In this document: one piece after another, positions 12,770 to 25,200 of the stretch | How the letters are laid out: each line of letters begins with the position of its first letter | Position numbering within the stretch: position 1 is the first letter of the stretch | Source: Auriscalpium vulgare | Taxonomy: Eukaryota; Basidiomycota; Agaricomycetes; Russulales; Auriscalpiaceae | Length of the DNA: 64,000 bases | Assembly: GCA_019915015.1 (NCBI GenBank) | Contig: JAHBBC010000026.1 | Span: 514,741-578,740 of the forward strand | Direction of reading: 5' to 3' | Translations under genes and position numbers: made by a program | Notes under the pieces: model-generated | The model's input: the letters and a program-made list of their open reading frames with translations, nothing else | Told to the model about the DNA's origin: nothing | The model's database searches: none

Positions 12770-14145
12770 CCGGTACGAGCCACTGGCAGGGCAGACAGTC
12801 TCGATTCCGCCAGTAGTATTGACACGCCGCTCTACCTGCTCGCCACGAGGGCTTTCAGGCTTATACGACCATGTCATAGACGTCGTGGCATCGTCTCGAC
12901 TGCTACTCGTCGCGGGGCTGGCGTCGAGTGGGTCATCATCGCTGGTGGGAAGGATGAATAGAAGGTGAGGGCGCCCGCGTGACTTATTTGAGCTCCTTGA
13001 GGAATACTGTAACTTAAGTAGTCCTATATATCCCACGGCCGGTCGCGCACACAACTTGAACAGACAAATATCTAGCGATAGGCTTTGGCTACTGTCGTCC
13101 TACTCGAGTACAGTGTGGCCTCGAGTAATCAAAAGCGATCCCATAGACATGCAGGTATCTACGACTAACGACATAACGCACTCGAACCAATATCAGGATG
13201 GCGAACGGCAGTAAGAGGAGAAGCGACAGATACATGGCGACAAGGCACGATTCACCCGTAGAGATCCGCTGGATCCTCACTTCTGGAGGTGGCAGCCACC
13301 GCACTTCGAGAAATTGCCCTCTGCAAACTGGCATGCGCGGCGACCTGGAGACCCGAGATTGTCGCCTGCAGATTGAATGAGCTCTCAGGCCACCTAGAAG
13401 ACACTAGAAGACACATATCACTCACCCGAGGTGTGCCTAGGCGCGTCTTGCGCTCGTCCACAACGCGGGTCGGGTCGACTAGCGTCCCTGAACCTTCGTC
13501 GACATAATTGCCACACCGACATTTTTTTCCTCCGCGGTATGCGTGGCCTGATAAAAGGCGTGGAGGGAGCACCGGTGCTCACGTCCCGGCGGCCGCCGCT
13601 CTCGGCAGCGACTTCGAAGACCACACTGGGGTCCTTCCCTGGCACAGTGGTTTAGCCATCGTGCGGGACGTCAGGTTCAGATAGGTGGGGATCTGAAAGG
13701 GAGCATACGTGGGCTACGTGGGCCTCGAACGATAGACGGAGTGGGAGATGCTCACCCTGGTGTATGATGCGCCAATCCGCGGTGCGCCAGGCAAGGGTGG
13801 GCTTTGGATAGCTGAGCTTCAAGCTAATCAGACGCAGGCGCAGAGTTCGATGCCCTGGAAGGCCCTGGCGTCAGAGAAAGTCGACGGAGCACAAGCTGGA
13901 TTCGACGTACTTCTGTATGCAGCGATCTCGCCGTGGTGCGTGACGGCTTCAAGTCATACTCAGTCTTACGGCCATTAGAGGCCTGACGCGGCACCATAAA
14001 GCAAGAGTCGGAGGGTCGAGCATCATATGTTTGGAGAGAGAGAAAGAGAGGCTGACGACGTCGTTACGAATCGCAGTGAGCAGTGGCAGCGGCGGTGTGG
14101 CTTGGCAGGCGCCTGTTCGGCTTGCCTTCCTTTATGCCATACTAG
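12770..14145 (-). repeat. R1 repeat, copy 2
   Basis: From 13198 to about 14145 it is nearly identical to copy 3, offset by 4791 bp (for example ATG frames at 13431/18222 and 13748/18539 encode the same peptides). Differences I saw are small indels near 13255, 13316, 13333 and 14093. On the minus strand it keeps GKDPSVVFEVAAESGG and the C-terminal membrane segment SCLVAMYLSLLLLLPFAILI. It lacks the segment that copy 1 has at 8240-8590, so it cannot encode the full protein. The part 12770-12960 matches copy 1 at about 9240-9430. Confidence 0.8.
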
Positions 14146-15999
14146 TCGTGCCGCGTGACCCGTGCCGCTGCACGGGGGGTTACGATAACGAAATCCTCTG
14201 GCGAGCACTCGAGGCTGGTTCAACAGGTCTATTGCCAATGCGGACCCGTAGAAATAAGACTTATTTTCGTAACCATTGGGGCCACCTGTGCTGCCCATCT
14301 AGGGATGGGCAGCTCCGTGGCCCCGTATACAGTACATGCGGAGACCGGGACCTGTGAGAAAACGACGGTGTGACGCGCACGTAGCACCCCGACATGAATC
14401 TGATGTTCGACGTCCGACTCTAAGGCGTGATGCCGACGCCTTCCACTTGATGCCCGCGCTCAAGCGCAAGGTTTGCAATGGTCTTGAAGACCGCCGGAGT
14501 AGAATCAATGTCGTCACGCCCAGGCACTGACCGATTATGTATGAATCAGCAACACACAAAGATGCAAGCGCACGGGGCAGGAGGCCCTTGGGTACGTGCG
14601 CTGCCAGCGCGCGCTGACACGGCCGAGGAGCTGTAGTCCAAGCGGCCACATACCTAGCCAAAACTTTGCCCGCGACATTTGCTAGCTGTAGAGCCTCCGG
14701 GGCGATAAAGACGGCAGCGGCTACGCCGACGCGGCCGGCGCGGCGGTCGATCTGCAGCCCGTCACTGGCCTCATACCCAGCGACGAAGACCTTCGTGCGC
14801 GCAGACCGCCATCGCGGGATGCCTGCGGCGCGCACTGCACCTGCTAACCCTTGCCGCGCGCCGCAGTCCCAACCAACCCGTCGCCGCACAGCGGGGGTTG
14901 TCCCTGCAGTCGTGACCGCTAAGATGGACCTCGCACCTCAAGCACTTGTTGTCATTAAATAATGGTTGGTTCGGGACCAGGCGTCGCCCGGTAGGGCCGT
15001 GCTATATAAGTAGGCAGCAGTAAGTTAACGGACGATGTCGCAAAATGTCGGCTGGCCGGCTTGCCATCGAATGACTAAGTCTCCCACAGCCCAAGGTAGA
15101 CGCGCGACGTGTACCCGGGTGCAGCGTGCCTCCTGCAGGGATACACCTTATGAAGGGCACCGTGAAAGACAGCACTGCCAAGGAGTGACGCTCGTGAATG
15201 ATGAACGGCGCGGAGAGTTATACATGCGTGCGCACCCCTATGGTCTGTACGGTGCATTTCCCAGAGACAATGTGACGCGCGAGTACAGTCTGCATGGTCT
15301 GGAGTGCAATTGGGCACGGATGTTGCAGCGCCTTGCGGCGAACCGAAGGTGACAGTGGTATGATCGACGCGCTGCTCGGTGCCAATGGGCGGACGCAAGT
15401 CACGCAGCAAAGGAAAAGCGACGACGAAAGAAAGTGAGAGAATGGAATCGGGGGCAGTGCTGTCGAGCACTGCAGACGGACGGATACCGTTGACGGTGCC
15501 ATATGTTGCCATATGTTCGATCTACTAGTCAAAGGCAGCCTGTGTCCATCATAGTCACTGCCACGGAAATCATCTCGGTCACCTGGAACGCACAGCTTGT
15601 CAGAGCAGCATGGGCTTCCGTGAAGGGGCGTTCACGAGGACAAACGAGAGCCATCATGATAGGAAGAAGGCCGGGCGCGGTGTTGTTGACAACCAGACAC
15701 AGGCATGCCGGACCATTGACTGAAGGCACGGCATACGACAGATGTCTATCCCGATGAAGTGCGCGCAGTTGGAGATTAGTATGGCCCAGAGCAATATGAT
15801 TACAGTAGAGGTGCGTGAGGGTTTTGATGTTCTTAGTTTCAGATTTACCGGCGATTGCAGCAAATTTTGCGGACCATTGCAGGTTCCACGTCGTCATTGT
15901 GCGGAGATGCGCGGTGTACTGCAACCTAGGACAGCAATTTTCGCCAAAGCGACCGGATCATATCACCATGCGGACCATTGCGGTCTCCACATCATTATT
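14146..15999. other. No confident gene
   Basis: The longest frame is 14299-14889 (minus, 196 codons); it shows no domain and no splice pattern. The frame at 15529-15924 (minus) has some hydrophobic stretches but no recognisable family. A short near-repeat occurs at about 15950-16060: atatcaccatgcggaccattgcgg echoes 15865-15890, and gccaaagcgaccggatcatat echoes 16035-16055. Confidence 0.4.
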
Positions 16000-16019
16000 G
16001 TCAACTAGTCCGGAGACCT

Positions 16020-17569
16020 AGGACCGCAATGCTCGCCAAAGTGACCGGATCACATCGCCAAAGAACTGGAAAGTAATGAGTAGAAGTGTGGACCAGAAAA
16101 CTAGTCGCTCTTACCTCCACAGCCTTCGCAGCCCCAGCTGTGTTAAGAACGACAAGGCCAGCGACAATTAAAGCAAGCCAAATGAGGTCCGTGGCGCTAA
16201 GAAGGCGACTTCGCATATCCGCATACATCAGCAACTCGACGATAGGGTGGAATGGCATGCTTACCTCTCCCGACCAGCCGCTCGCGAACACCATACGCGG
16301 ATGACCGGCGTCTTTAATCGCGAGAGGGACGCTGTAGCAATGAAGCTATGCTCGTAGCTTTGTAAAGACTGGCGTCATAGGATGAATATATAGGTAGAGA
16401 CTCTGCGCGCTTTTGCTCACTGTTAGCGTCTGGACCTGGTCTAAGAAGAATATAAATTAAGACTCGCTCGAGTATCACAAAGCGCAACTCACTGTGATGA
16501 GACAGCACCTGCAGAGTTTTTGCCGTGGCTACGCTTCGGATACGTACTTCCCCAGTCGTTGAGCCACATATGACCGCTGAGCCGCCATCGAGGAAAGCAA
16601 CCATAGACGGAGAGTTGTAGGCTTTGTCTACGGGCTGCTTGAACATTTTGATGTGCTTGCAAGTTTCCAGATCATACAAATCCATCCCATAATTGAGGTT
16701 GGACAACAGGAGAGATCGATGATCGGGAGCGATGGCAGAGTGCCCTCTATTAACTGGTCTGCGTGAGGTTAAAGCGATGGAATGCGACGACATACATATT
16801 GCGTAGTGGGTGAGAAGGATCAATCTTCCACTTGGGTGCAAAGGTTCTGAGATCCCAGCACCTGGAAAGAGCATGATGAGTGAGGATGAGTGCTGCCCCG
16901 TTGAACCCAAGTATGACTCACACTACCCCATGATGCAGGTACGATACGATGAGGGACTCGCCTGCGTCGGTAAAGTGCAGTGAGCGCGGTCGGAGTCTGA
17001 CTCCGGTAGCCTCCTCGTCGACCTCGTCGTCAGGACGGGGATGAGGCGTCAGACTATGTGCGGCGAATATGCCTAGCGGCCGAGTGAGGGTGATTGGTTC
17101 ACATCAAAATGATTGGACCCACTCACCGTCATTGTGGTCGATTATGACATTAACTTCTGATCCAATCCCTATAGCCAATTTCCCGCTGAGATCATCATAA
17201 TCGGCTGCATGCACCACCCCTGACGCAACCGTCAGCACGTCCTTGTATTCATTCTGTTGGTGGCTCAGGAAGCGCGGAGGTACAGTGAGGGGAATAACAT
17301 ACCGTCTCGATATCAATAACCATTGCCAACCCTTCGGCCACTCCACAGAAGATGGTGCTTGTTGCTCGTCGATCAAGCGGAAGCCACAATGCACATGTCA
17401 CCGCGCTGTTCATTGAGGTCTGGAACACATTGGTACCAGTGCTGATGTCCCAGACCCTCAGCGTGCCATTGTCATCGCCACTTAAGAGGAAATTTCCATC
17501 AGGAGAGAAGGCCAAGCAAATGATGGAACCTGTGTGCCCCTTTCCGATATTCAGCACATTCTTATACAT
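16020..17569 (-). CDS. WD40-repeat protein with probable C-terminal membrane segment
   Basis: Exons read in phase on the minus strand are 17303-17569, 17127-17253, 16922-17072, 16796-16861 and 16493-16746, with introns of 49-60 nt. WD40 features include GHTGSIICLAFSPDGNFLLS, NGTLRVWDIS, SLHFTDAGESLIVSYLHHGV, VCWDLRTFAPKW, SNLNYGMDLYDLET and VAFLDGGSAVICGSTTGEVR. WD40 propellers bind protein partners; none can be inferred. The remaining 3' exons (about 16020-16440) are less certain: GHPRMVFASGWSGE near 16290 and a hydrophobic run LIWLALIVAGLVVLNTAG near 16150 fit a C-terminal anchor, but one join needs a frame I could not confirm, so the end may be damaged. The gene lies between R1 copies 2 and 3. 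Confidence 0.7.
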
Positions 17570-17769
17570 GCGCGAGCACTGAGGGAGGCTTATCGAAAGG
17601 GAGGATTTCGAAGGATGTAAGGATGGGGATTTGAGTGGGATGTAGGAGCTGGAGGAGACTGTGCGATGTACCAGGCACAGCCTCCACTTGCGTGGCTTTG
17701 CCTTTGTTTGCTAGCGATACGATACCGGATAATTAGATACGCTAAGTAAGATTATCCTAGTGCTGCGAA
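17570..17769. promoter_or_regulatory. Upstream region of the WD40 gene
   Basis: A 200-bp gap between the WD40 start codon and R1 copy 3. It should contain the promoter; no clear TATA box or site was picked out. Confidence 0.3.
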
Positions 17770-19030
17770 CGCCGGTCGCGCGCACAACAGACAAATTACA
17801 TGGATTCAAGGTGTAGCGATAGGCTTTGAAGTACTGGTACATTTTCGTCCTACTAGAGCACAGTGTGGCCTCGGGGGATCCAGCCGCAAAGGCGCTTTCA
17901 GGCTTTATAAGACAGATCGACTATCATCTGTCAAAGTCAGCTACGGAGACTATTTCAGGCGGGCGTCGCATAGCGAACCAAAATCAGAATGGCAAACTAC
18001 AGTGAGAGGAGAAGCGACAGATACATGGCGACAAGGCACGATTCACCCGTATGTAGAGATCCGCTGGATCCTCACTTCTGGAGGTGGCAGCCACCGCACT
18101 TCGAGAATTGCCCTCTGCAAACCATGCGCGGCGACCTGGAGACCCGAGATTGTCGCCTGCAGATTGAATGAGCTCTCAGGCCACCTAGAAGACACTAGAA
18201 GACACATATCACTCACCCGAGGTGTGCCTAGGCGCGTCTTGCGCTCGTCCACAACGCGGGTCGGGTCGACTAGCGTCCCTGAACCTTCGTCGACATAATT
18301 GCCACACCGACATTTTTTTCCTCCGCGGTATGCGTGGCCTGATAAAAGGCGTGGAGGGAGCACCGGTGCTCACGTCCCGGCGGCCGCCGCTCTCGGCAGC
18401 GACTTCGAAGACCACACTGGGGTCCTTCCCTGGCACAGTGGTTTAGCCATCGTGCGGGACGTCAGGTTCAGATAGGTGGGGATCTGAAAGGGAGCATACG
18501 TGGGCTACGTGGGCCTCGAACGATAGACGGAGTGGGAGATGCTCACCCTGGTGTATGATGCGCCAATCCGCGGTGCGCCAGGCAAGGGTGGGCTTTGGAT
18601 AGCTGAGCTTCAAGCTAATCAGACGCAGGCGCAGAGTTCGATGCCCTGGAAGGCCCTGGCGTCAGAGAAAGTCGACGGAGCACAAGCTGGATTCGACGTA
18701 CTTCTGTATGCAGCGATCTCGCCGTGGTGCGTGACGGCTTCAAGTCATACTCAGTCTTACGGCCATTAGAGGCCTGACGCGGCACCATAAAGCAAGAGTC
18801 GGAGGGTCGAGCATCATATGTTTGGAGAGAGAGAAAGAGAGGCTGACGACGTCGTTACGAATCGCAGTGAGCAGTGGCAGCGGCGTGTGGCTTGGCAGGC
18901 GCCTGTTCGGCTTGCCTTCGCTTTATGCCATACAGTGGGCCTGAGCGCATCGAGACAAAGTATAAATCAGCCAGTCATTCCTCACCGAAGATCAGGTGTC
19001 GATACAGACAATTCAAGGGCTAGGGCATCC
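17770..19030 (-). repeat. R1 repeat, copy 3
   Basis: Almost identical to copy 2 over 17989-18934. It extends further than copy 2 on one side: agcgcatcgagacaaag near 18946 and gatacagacaattcaagggc near 19000 match the reverse complement of copy 1 at 7553-7570 and 7470-7490. Its other end (17770-17860) matches sequence just beyond copy 1's stop codon. Like copy 2 it lacks the central coding segment. Confidence 0.8.
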
Positions 19031-19341
19031 CTAGGGTTAGCAACTTACTTCCATCCAATAGACTGTCTAACAAAGCAAAACTGCATACTGTACTTGCCAT
19101 GTAGTGTCTCCACCGTGACAAAACAGCGCTAAGCAACGTACTACGTCCCTGCTCTCGTCCTGACAATCTGGAGCCCAACCTCACGACCTCTATATATACG
19201 GCCAGAATGAGCGATGGAACGACGGCGTTTGATTTTTCGTTCTCGCAGCCAGAAGCTTGTGGTGAGTCCCTCCCTCGCATAATGGTGCATCCTGAGGCTA
19301 CGTCCTCTCCAGTGACTCGTCGTCTCATCCTCTGATACTGC

Positions 19342-21217
19342 ATGGCCGAAGCACATGTAAGTGTCCTTGCGCCCCACAACATGTCTGTTTGCGAGCTCAC
19401 ATGGGTCAGAATGCTGCGGGCAATGTCTCTGTCGAAGATGGTGACGTGCAGATGACCGAGGAGAGTGACTCGACAGAAGCATCCAGCGACGAAGAGGAAG
19501 GAGAATGGGACGTGAACATGGACCCACGTCCGGACGCGGTGATGATGGACGCTGACGACTACGATTCGAAGCAGGAGGAGACGGGCGGACGTCCGGACGT
19601 GGTTATGGAGGACGCCGATGAAGGCCTGGGCGGCTACACAGCTGAGGTGAGCGCGGTCCGATGCACAAAACAGCTGTGCCCATACTGACCGCTCCGGTAG
19701 GCTAGTGGTGCTGAAGGGTCGTGCCCTCGAGTAAGCCCCTCCGCCGCTCAGGCAGGGCCAGCGCCGACCCCTGCCTCCTCTGATGGTCCGCGTGGACCTC
19801 CGCACGCACCCCGGCGTGCACCCCCGGTGAGTTTGTTAGCCGAAAGCGCTCGAATTGTATGACGAGCGAAGCCGTGTGTAGACCATGGGCGTGACCAAGG
19901 ATGACATCGTTGGCATCCATTTGAGACTCGACAAGAGCGACAAGACGCTCGACGAAGTCGCCAGCGCCATGCGTGCCTTCGCGTCCCGCGGTCGTGCAGA
20001 ACAAGGGAAGACATCGGGGTCCCATGCGAAGGGAAGCTCGCAGCAGACGCACTCGGCACGGGACAACGGGCACGGTGATGATGATGATGGTGATGAGAGC
20101 TCTGGCGAGGCCCATCCTTTCAAGAAGGCTGGGCTCCCCAAACGCCGCTCTCGCCAGATTAAACAGTTGCACGTGAGAGATTGCTCTCGTTGCCACCGTG
20201 GTGGCTGCCCCTGACTCGCATCCCAGGACAAAATCCGCGAGCATACGCTGAGTCTGATGCGGCGAGACGACAAAACGTCACCGTTCAAGGAAGGGAAAGG
20301 GATCGCGTCCATCAAAGAGGTCGAAGACTATGTCGGTCCCCGTGCCAGGGAGCCATGCTGCACCGTCGAGGACTTCAAGATCGATATTCGGGGGCCGAAC
20401 AACTCTGCGTGGAACAAGTCTGCGGCGCGCGTCTTCGCTCGTGACTTTATCAAGCAAGCGACGCATAAAGTCACTGATCTGCACGCGCTCGAGGAGGCAT
20501 TCAAGACCCACATGTCGAGCCTCCGGCGAGAGTACCGTAAGCGAAAAATGGACAAGAGCGCTGCTGCAAAAGGTAAACGTGACGCCGCCCGTGAAGGCAG
20601 GAAGCGATTGGTTCGTCTCTGGCTTCCTCTGCTTGATTGTGCGGGAGCGGCTTGCTGAACCGAGTGCTGCTCCAGATCTTCGAGCGACGTCTTCGCGCAG
20701 CTAAGAAGTTCGACGACCTCCGGCCACACGAGGATATGCTTTCCCGCCTCATGCCAGCGGGTATGAGCAGTGACGAATCCGACGGCGAGGATCCATACGC
20801 CATCTTTGTGAAACCGTGGAGGAGCCAGTCGGTCACAGCTTGGCTGCGAACATTCGAACGCATAGATCAGATAGCACAAGAGAGAAACGTCGGCCGGAGC
20901 AAGAGGGGGAACAAGCCACGCCTCCGACGACAGTCAAACAGGGTCAGCACGTCGCCACCCGTGCGCCGCCTGCCGGTCACGGCCTATGACGAGAAATGGT
21001 TGGCTTCGCTGGACCAGTTCGACCTCGAAATGCTCGATCCTCAGATGGACGAGAGCTATGATTTCAGGCACTCGGACCACGTGAATACGTAAGCTCCAGT
21101 CTCAAGTGTAGTGCAGCCCCCTGCTCACCAATTTCTAGACTTCTTTCGACGCCGAAGCCCACGGGCCAGCGCACTCAACAGAAGTACCCCAAGCGGAACG
21201 GCGGGTACTACAGCTGA
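19342..21217 (+). CDS. Multicopy Agaricomycete protein of unknown function, 514 residues, intact
   Basis: Seven exons keep frame: 19342-19356, 19410-19646, 19701-19826, 19882-20172, 20227-20610, 20676-21088 and 21139-21217. The N-terminal third is acidic (TEESDSTEASSDEEEGEWD and two copies of a PDxVM.DADD-like motif), followed by a Pro-rich stretch. The C-terminal two thirds carry the conserved part: IREHTLSLMRRD, PCCTVEDFKIDIRGPNNSAW, ALEEAFKTHMSSLRREYRKR, FERRLRAAKKF, SRLMPAGMSSDESD, KPWRSQSVTAWLRTFERID and RRLPVTAYDEKWLASLDQFD. A broken paralogue lies at 57173-57942. I recall this layout from families repeated in mushroom genomes, often near transposons, without a known role. The last 30 nt also seed the tandem duplication downstream. 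Confidence 0.8.
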
Positions 21218-21870
21218 AGGCATGACGACCGTAAATGTATGTTTTGGACGCCAGGGTTGGTCGACGGCTTACCCTGAGTACTAGGGCACGGCTGTCTTCG
21301 CAGGCGACGTGACATCACCCCCCAATATTTCCTGACGGCTCTCAGTACTTACACACTTCAAGTTTCTCTCTCCATACATGTGATGGGCATGGACATTACG
21401 GTACACTTAGCTCGCGGACTCTCCCATTCGCAAATTCATACGGGTTTCGCCTCCCATCCGTACGACACACGTGGTCATTCGGACTTGGCTACGTACCATT
21501 GCTCCTGTTGTTCCGTTGTGGCGTTCAATGCTAGTTAGTCTGGTTGCTTGTTCTTGAATCCTTCCCGCTCGCTTTGCGCTTGATCGCCCGCCGCGGGCCA
21601 GCGCACGTGGTCACTACAGCTGAAGGATAGACGACTGTGTTGGACGCCAGTGTTGGTAGCACAGCTGTCTTCGCAGGCGACATGACATCGACTCCCAAGT
21701 GTTTCCTGACGACTCTCAGTGCACCTCAAATTTCTATCACAGCTCACGGACTCTGACTTCGCTTCCCATCCGTACGATACACGTCGTCATCCAGACTTGG
21801 CTACGTACTTTTGCTCCCGTTGTTCCCCCGGCGCGTTCCAACGCCAGTAAGCTCGACTCGCGCTTGATCA
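21164..21870 (+). repeat. Degenerate tandem duplication downstream of the 19342 gene
   Basis: Unit A starts at cgggccagcgcac (21164) and unit B at cgggccagcgcac (21595). Both run through actacagctgaagg, ttggacgccag.gttggt, ctgtcttcgcaggcgac, tttcctgacg.ctctcagt, cccatccgtacga and ttggctacgtac. Offset is about 430 bp with several indels. Unit A begins inside the last exon. Confidence 0.75.
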
Positions 21871-22229
21871 CCCCGTTAAAGTTCTGTATAGTAGGACAGT
21901 TTGTTCATGTGTATGGATGGGAAGGATAGTTAGATCTCGGACATGCAACGCCGTAACCTGAGCAAGATTGCGACCCTATATCTGAGTCCTCTCCAGTCAT
22001 CAACTCACATTGTCATTGTCCGTCTCTTCTCCGCTGTCCCTAGGTACATCTCTTCTCCGCCGTCCCTAGGTAGACCGGTGACCGTCTGGCTGACGACTTG
22101 TGAGGGTTGAGAGGCGTCGTCAGACAACACTTCTGCCCAAGTGTCGCCGAGACAGAGTGGTTACGAGTATAGTCCCTAGGCATCAACCGTGTGCGCATCA
22201 TCTGCAGGGAATGCAACAGAGCCTTTGAG
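21871..22229. other. Intergenic; short tandem and inverted repeats
   Basis: atctcttctccg.cgtccctaggta occurs twice in tandem (about 22024-22075). cgtctggctgacgac and gtcgtcagac near 22083-22130 are inverted. No gene seen. This should include the left end of the Tnp2 element, which I could not define. Confidence 0.4.
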
Positions 22230-25200
22230 CTAGCAGACAGTCAGCGTCTCTTCCCGAAGCATCGTAGCAACTCTTACTTTATCCAACGGAAGAACATGAA
22301 CGCATTGTGCCTCGATTTTTGACAGGCTCATCTCGGTCTTCGCAAAATGGCAGTGAATATCCTCGAGCGTGAAGATCTCGAGGTCTTTCTTGTACTTGTT
22401 GTGATGTAGGCGACCCATATTGAATTCAGGAGGATACTGTCGGTAGGGATCGTATTGAGCATCCGCGGCTGACAGCTCCACGAGGACCTGAACAGCAACG
22501 AAAGTCTTCTCGACGAGGACTTTGTTGTCAGCGGACCGTGCATGGTTGAAGATGCTGTGAATGCGGCCAGCCTTGAGCGACCCGGACGCGTCGCGGACAA
22601 GGACATTACTGTCTTTGGGAGACGTAGACGATGGCTTGTATGTGACGCCAGATATGAAGGCCGATGACCATGGAGTCGCCGTACGTAGGAGATGGAACTG
22701 ATCCTCTCGTCTTGAATTTCCCCATCACACATATTTGTTGCCTCCTGTCTCTCGGGTGACTGCGTCGAATAGAGCAGAATACACCTGGTCGCTGAGCCTG
22801 ATATCCTTATGGGCATGGACCGGCTGCGGAGCATCGGATTGGCCAGACACCAAGTCTTGTACTCGTGTGCCACGTCGGTCCTCTTGTATGTGCTTCTCAT
22901 ACTTATCTGCAAATTCAGATACGGACTTGCGAACCTCAGGATCGCGAAGCAAGGGCCGGAGGTTTGCGGTGCGGCAAGTGTGCTTCATGAATGTCAACTC
23001 CAGATCCCCTAGAGACGACTGCATGAGACTCCTGCCTGTTCACGAACGTTGGGTGCTGCTTACCAAATTTCCCGTTGGTATTCTCTTGCTGGAAGATGTA
23101 ATTATAGCGCTCGAACGCAAACGCTCGCCAGGCGTGCACGGGCCCAAACCGATAGAGGAAATCGGTCAAGTGGAGAGCAAGGTGGTGGTTAGGGCGGAAG
23201 GTGGCGTCTGGATACAAATCCTTCATCGTTTTCAGGTACCGGTTCATCAGCTTGTCGTAGAGCTTGATCTGGTCGCCAGTGAGTGTGCGCGTGCTTGCGA
23301 CTTGCACTGCGACGGCCAGATCGATGAAGTTGTCCAACATCTGTTTCAGGCGATCTCCACTGGGTTTCTCGCCCCATAGCCGTACCAATGTAATCCGAAG
23401 ATGAATCCACGCCCACGTATTCCACTGATCAGCACTTAATTTGCCATGCTCTGTGGACCCGACGTTGGAGGGAGCAGGACTGATCCACGCAGGCAGCTCA
23501 GTCTTTTGGATATCTTGCCGAATTTCGGCGATAATCTTGTGCCCCAATACCGCTCCCTTTCGCTTCGCGTCCTTGGAGGCTATCTGGCCTATACCATACA
23601 ATTTCTGTTGATACAACCTAATCGGTTTGACGATACAGATACACATTGAGTGTACTCACAAATGCGACGAGCTGCTCGATGAGGACAGACTTGGTCCTGC
23701 TAGTATGGAGATTCCGACTTTGACAGAGCACCTTGAGGACATTGAGGGTAAATCGGGCCAAATCCAGACGACCGGAAGCGATTTCTTCTTCGGCTTCCTG
23801 TATGTCCCTCTTCATCTTCAGCCGTAGTTGCCCTTCAGCAGGCTTATAATTCGCCGGAGCAGACCGTATCGGTAGTCGATGCCGCATCCGCTAGACGAGG
23901 TATCAGTATCACTAGTTTGCATGTCACGACGATGCATAGCGCACCCAGTCGAGTAATCTCTTCACCATGTCGCTCTTGTTGCTTTTACTCGGCAGCCCTT
24001 TCTCGTCGCATATTGCGGACAGGACAGTGCGTTCGTAAAATAGGAGGTCCGCATCGCAAATTGGGTCCTCATCGCCTAGGACACGTTTCGCTTCCGCCGT
24101 GCTCTTCTTAGGATGACAATCAGGCTCGCTCTCTGTAGGAAGCGGCCTTAAACTCGCGGCGGGTTCGGCGGGTTCGGCGGGTTCGGCGGGTTCGGCGGGC
24201 TCGGCGGGCTCGGCGGGCTCGACGGGTTTGGCGAGCGCGTCGAGCTCAGACATATGTTTCCGCCGCTGTGGATAGTCAGCGGGGTTGATTAGAACGGAAA
24301 GAAGATGACGACCGACCCATGTCATCAAAGTGTTGACCATTGGCCCAATAGTGCTAGCCCGCTGTACGTTCATGTCATGACACAAATGCCACACAGCGGC
24401 CTTTGTGCACTGCTTGAGGGCTTCAGGGTCCCCTATTCGTAACAGTTCCCGCACTTTGAGCATATCCTGGTGCGATGGACGGATCATCTTATCGCCTGGT
24501 CTCGCTTCCGTCGTGCTCTTATCTGTGCCCGTATGATCGTCAGGCGAAGGAAGCTGACTGGAGCTGGCAGCAACCGTCGCGTCGGGTGCGGCGGGTTCGG
24601 CACGCTCGGCGGGATGTTTCCGCCGCTGTGGATAGTCAATGATCAGCGGGGTTGATTGGAATGGAAAGGAGATGTCGACCAACCCATGCCATCAAATTCT
24701 TGACCATCATCTTGATGGTGCCGGCGCGCCGTATGTTCAAGTCGTGACACAAATGCCACACAGCGGCCTTTGTGCGCGTCTCGAGGGCTTTACTGTCACC
24801 TCTCTCAAACAGGTCTCGCACTTTGAGCATTTCCTGGCTCGACGGGCGAATGAGCGCCTTCCCCTTGCGACCGAGGCCCTCTTCGTTATCCTCGAACTTG
24901 ACGTTCATGCCCCAAATTTGGAAGCAATGCGTCCGAATAAGGCCAAGATATAGAGCGTGCATGGACTCGACAACCGTATGTTCCGCAGGTCGCCAATAAG
25001 GCAAACGAAGAAGCTCGGTCCAGCGCACCCCCTGGCCAGAATCCTCAAGTTCTGCGCGCTCGTCTGCAGTGGCAGCGTCCCTCCATGCCTTCGCGTCCGC
25101 AAGGTGCTTGTCATAGTCGCGCCTATGTCCCCATTTTTTCTTGTCGAGGGTTTCTATATTTGTACTCTCGAGAGGGCAATAGGAACAGAAAAATTTGTGC

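Noticed and set aside
14299..14889. 196-codon minus-strand frame briefly considered as RNase H-like
   Set aside because: No catalytic D-E-D pattern could be placed and the frame has no splice support.
24636..24683. Frameshift between Tnp2 exon 3 and the following frame
   Set aside because: A donor after Trp and the acceptor tatccacag form a 58-nt intron that restores phase; the duplicated module has the same intron.
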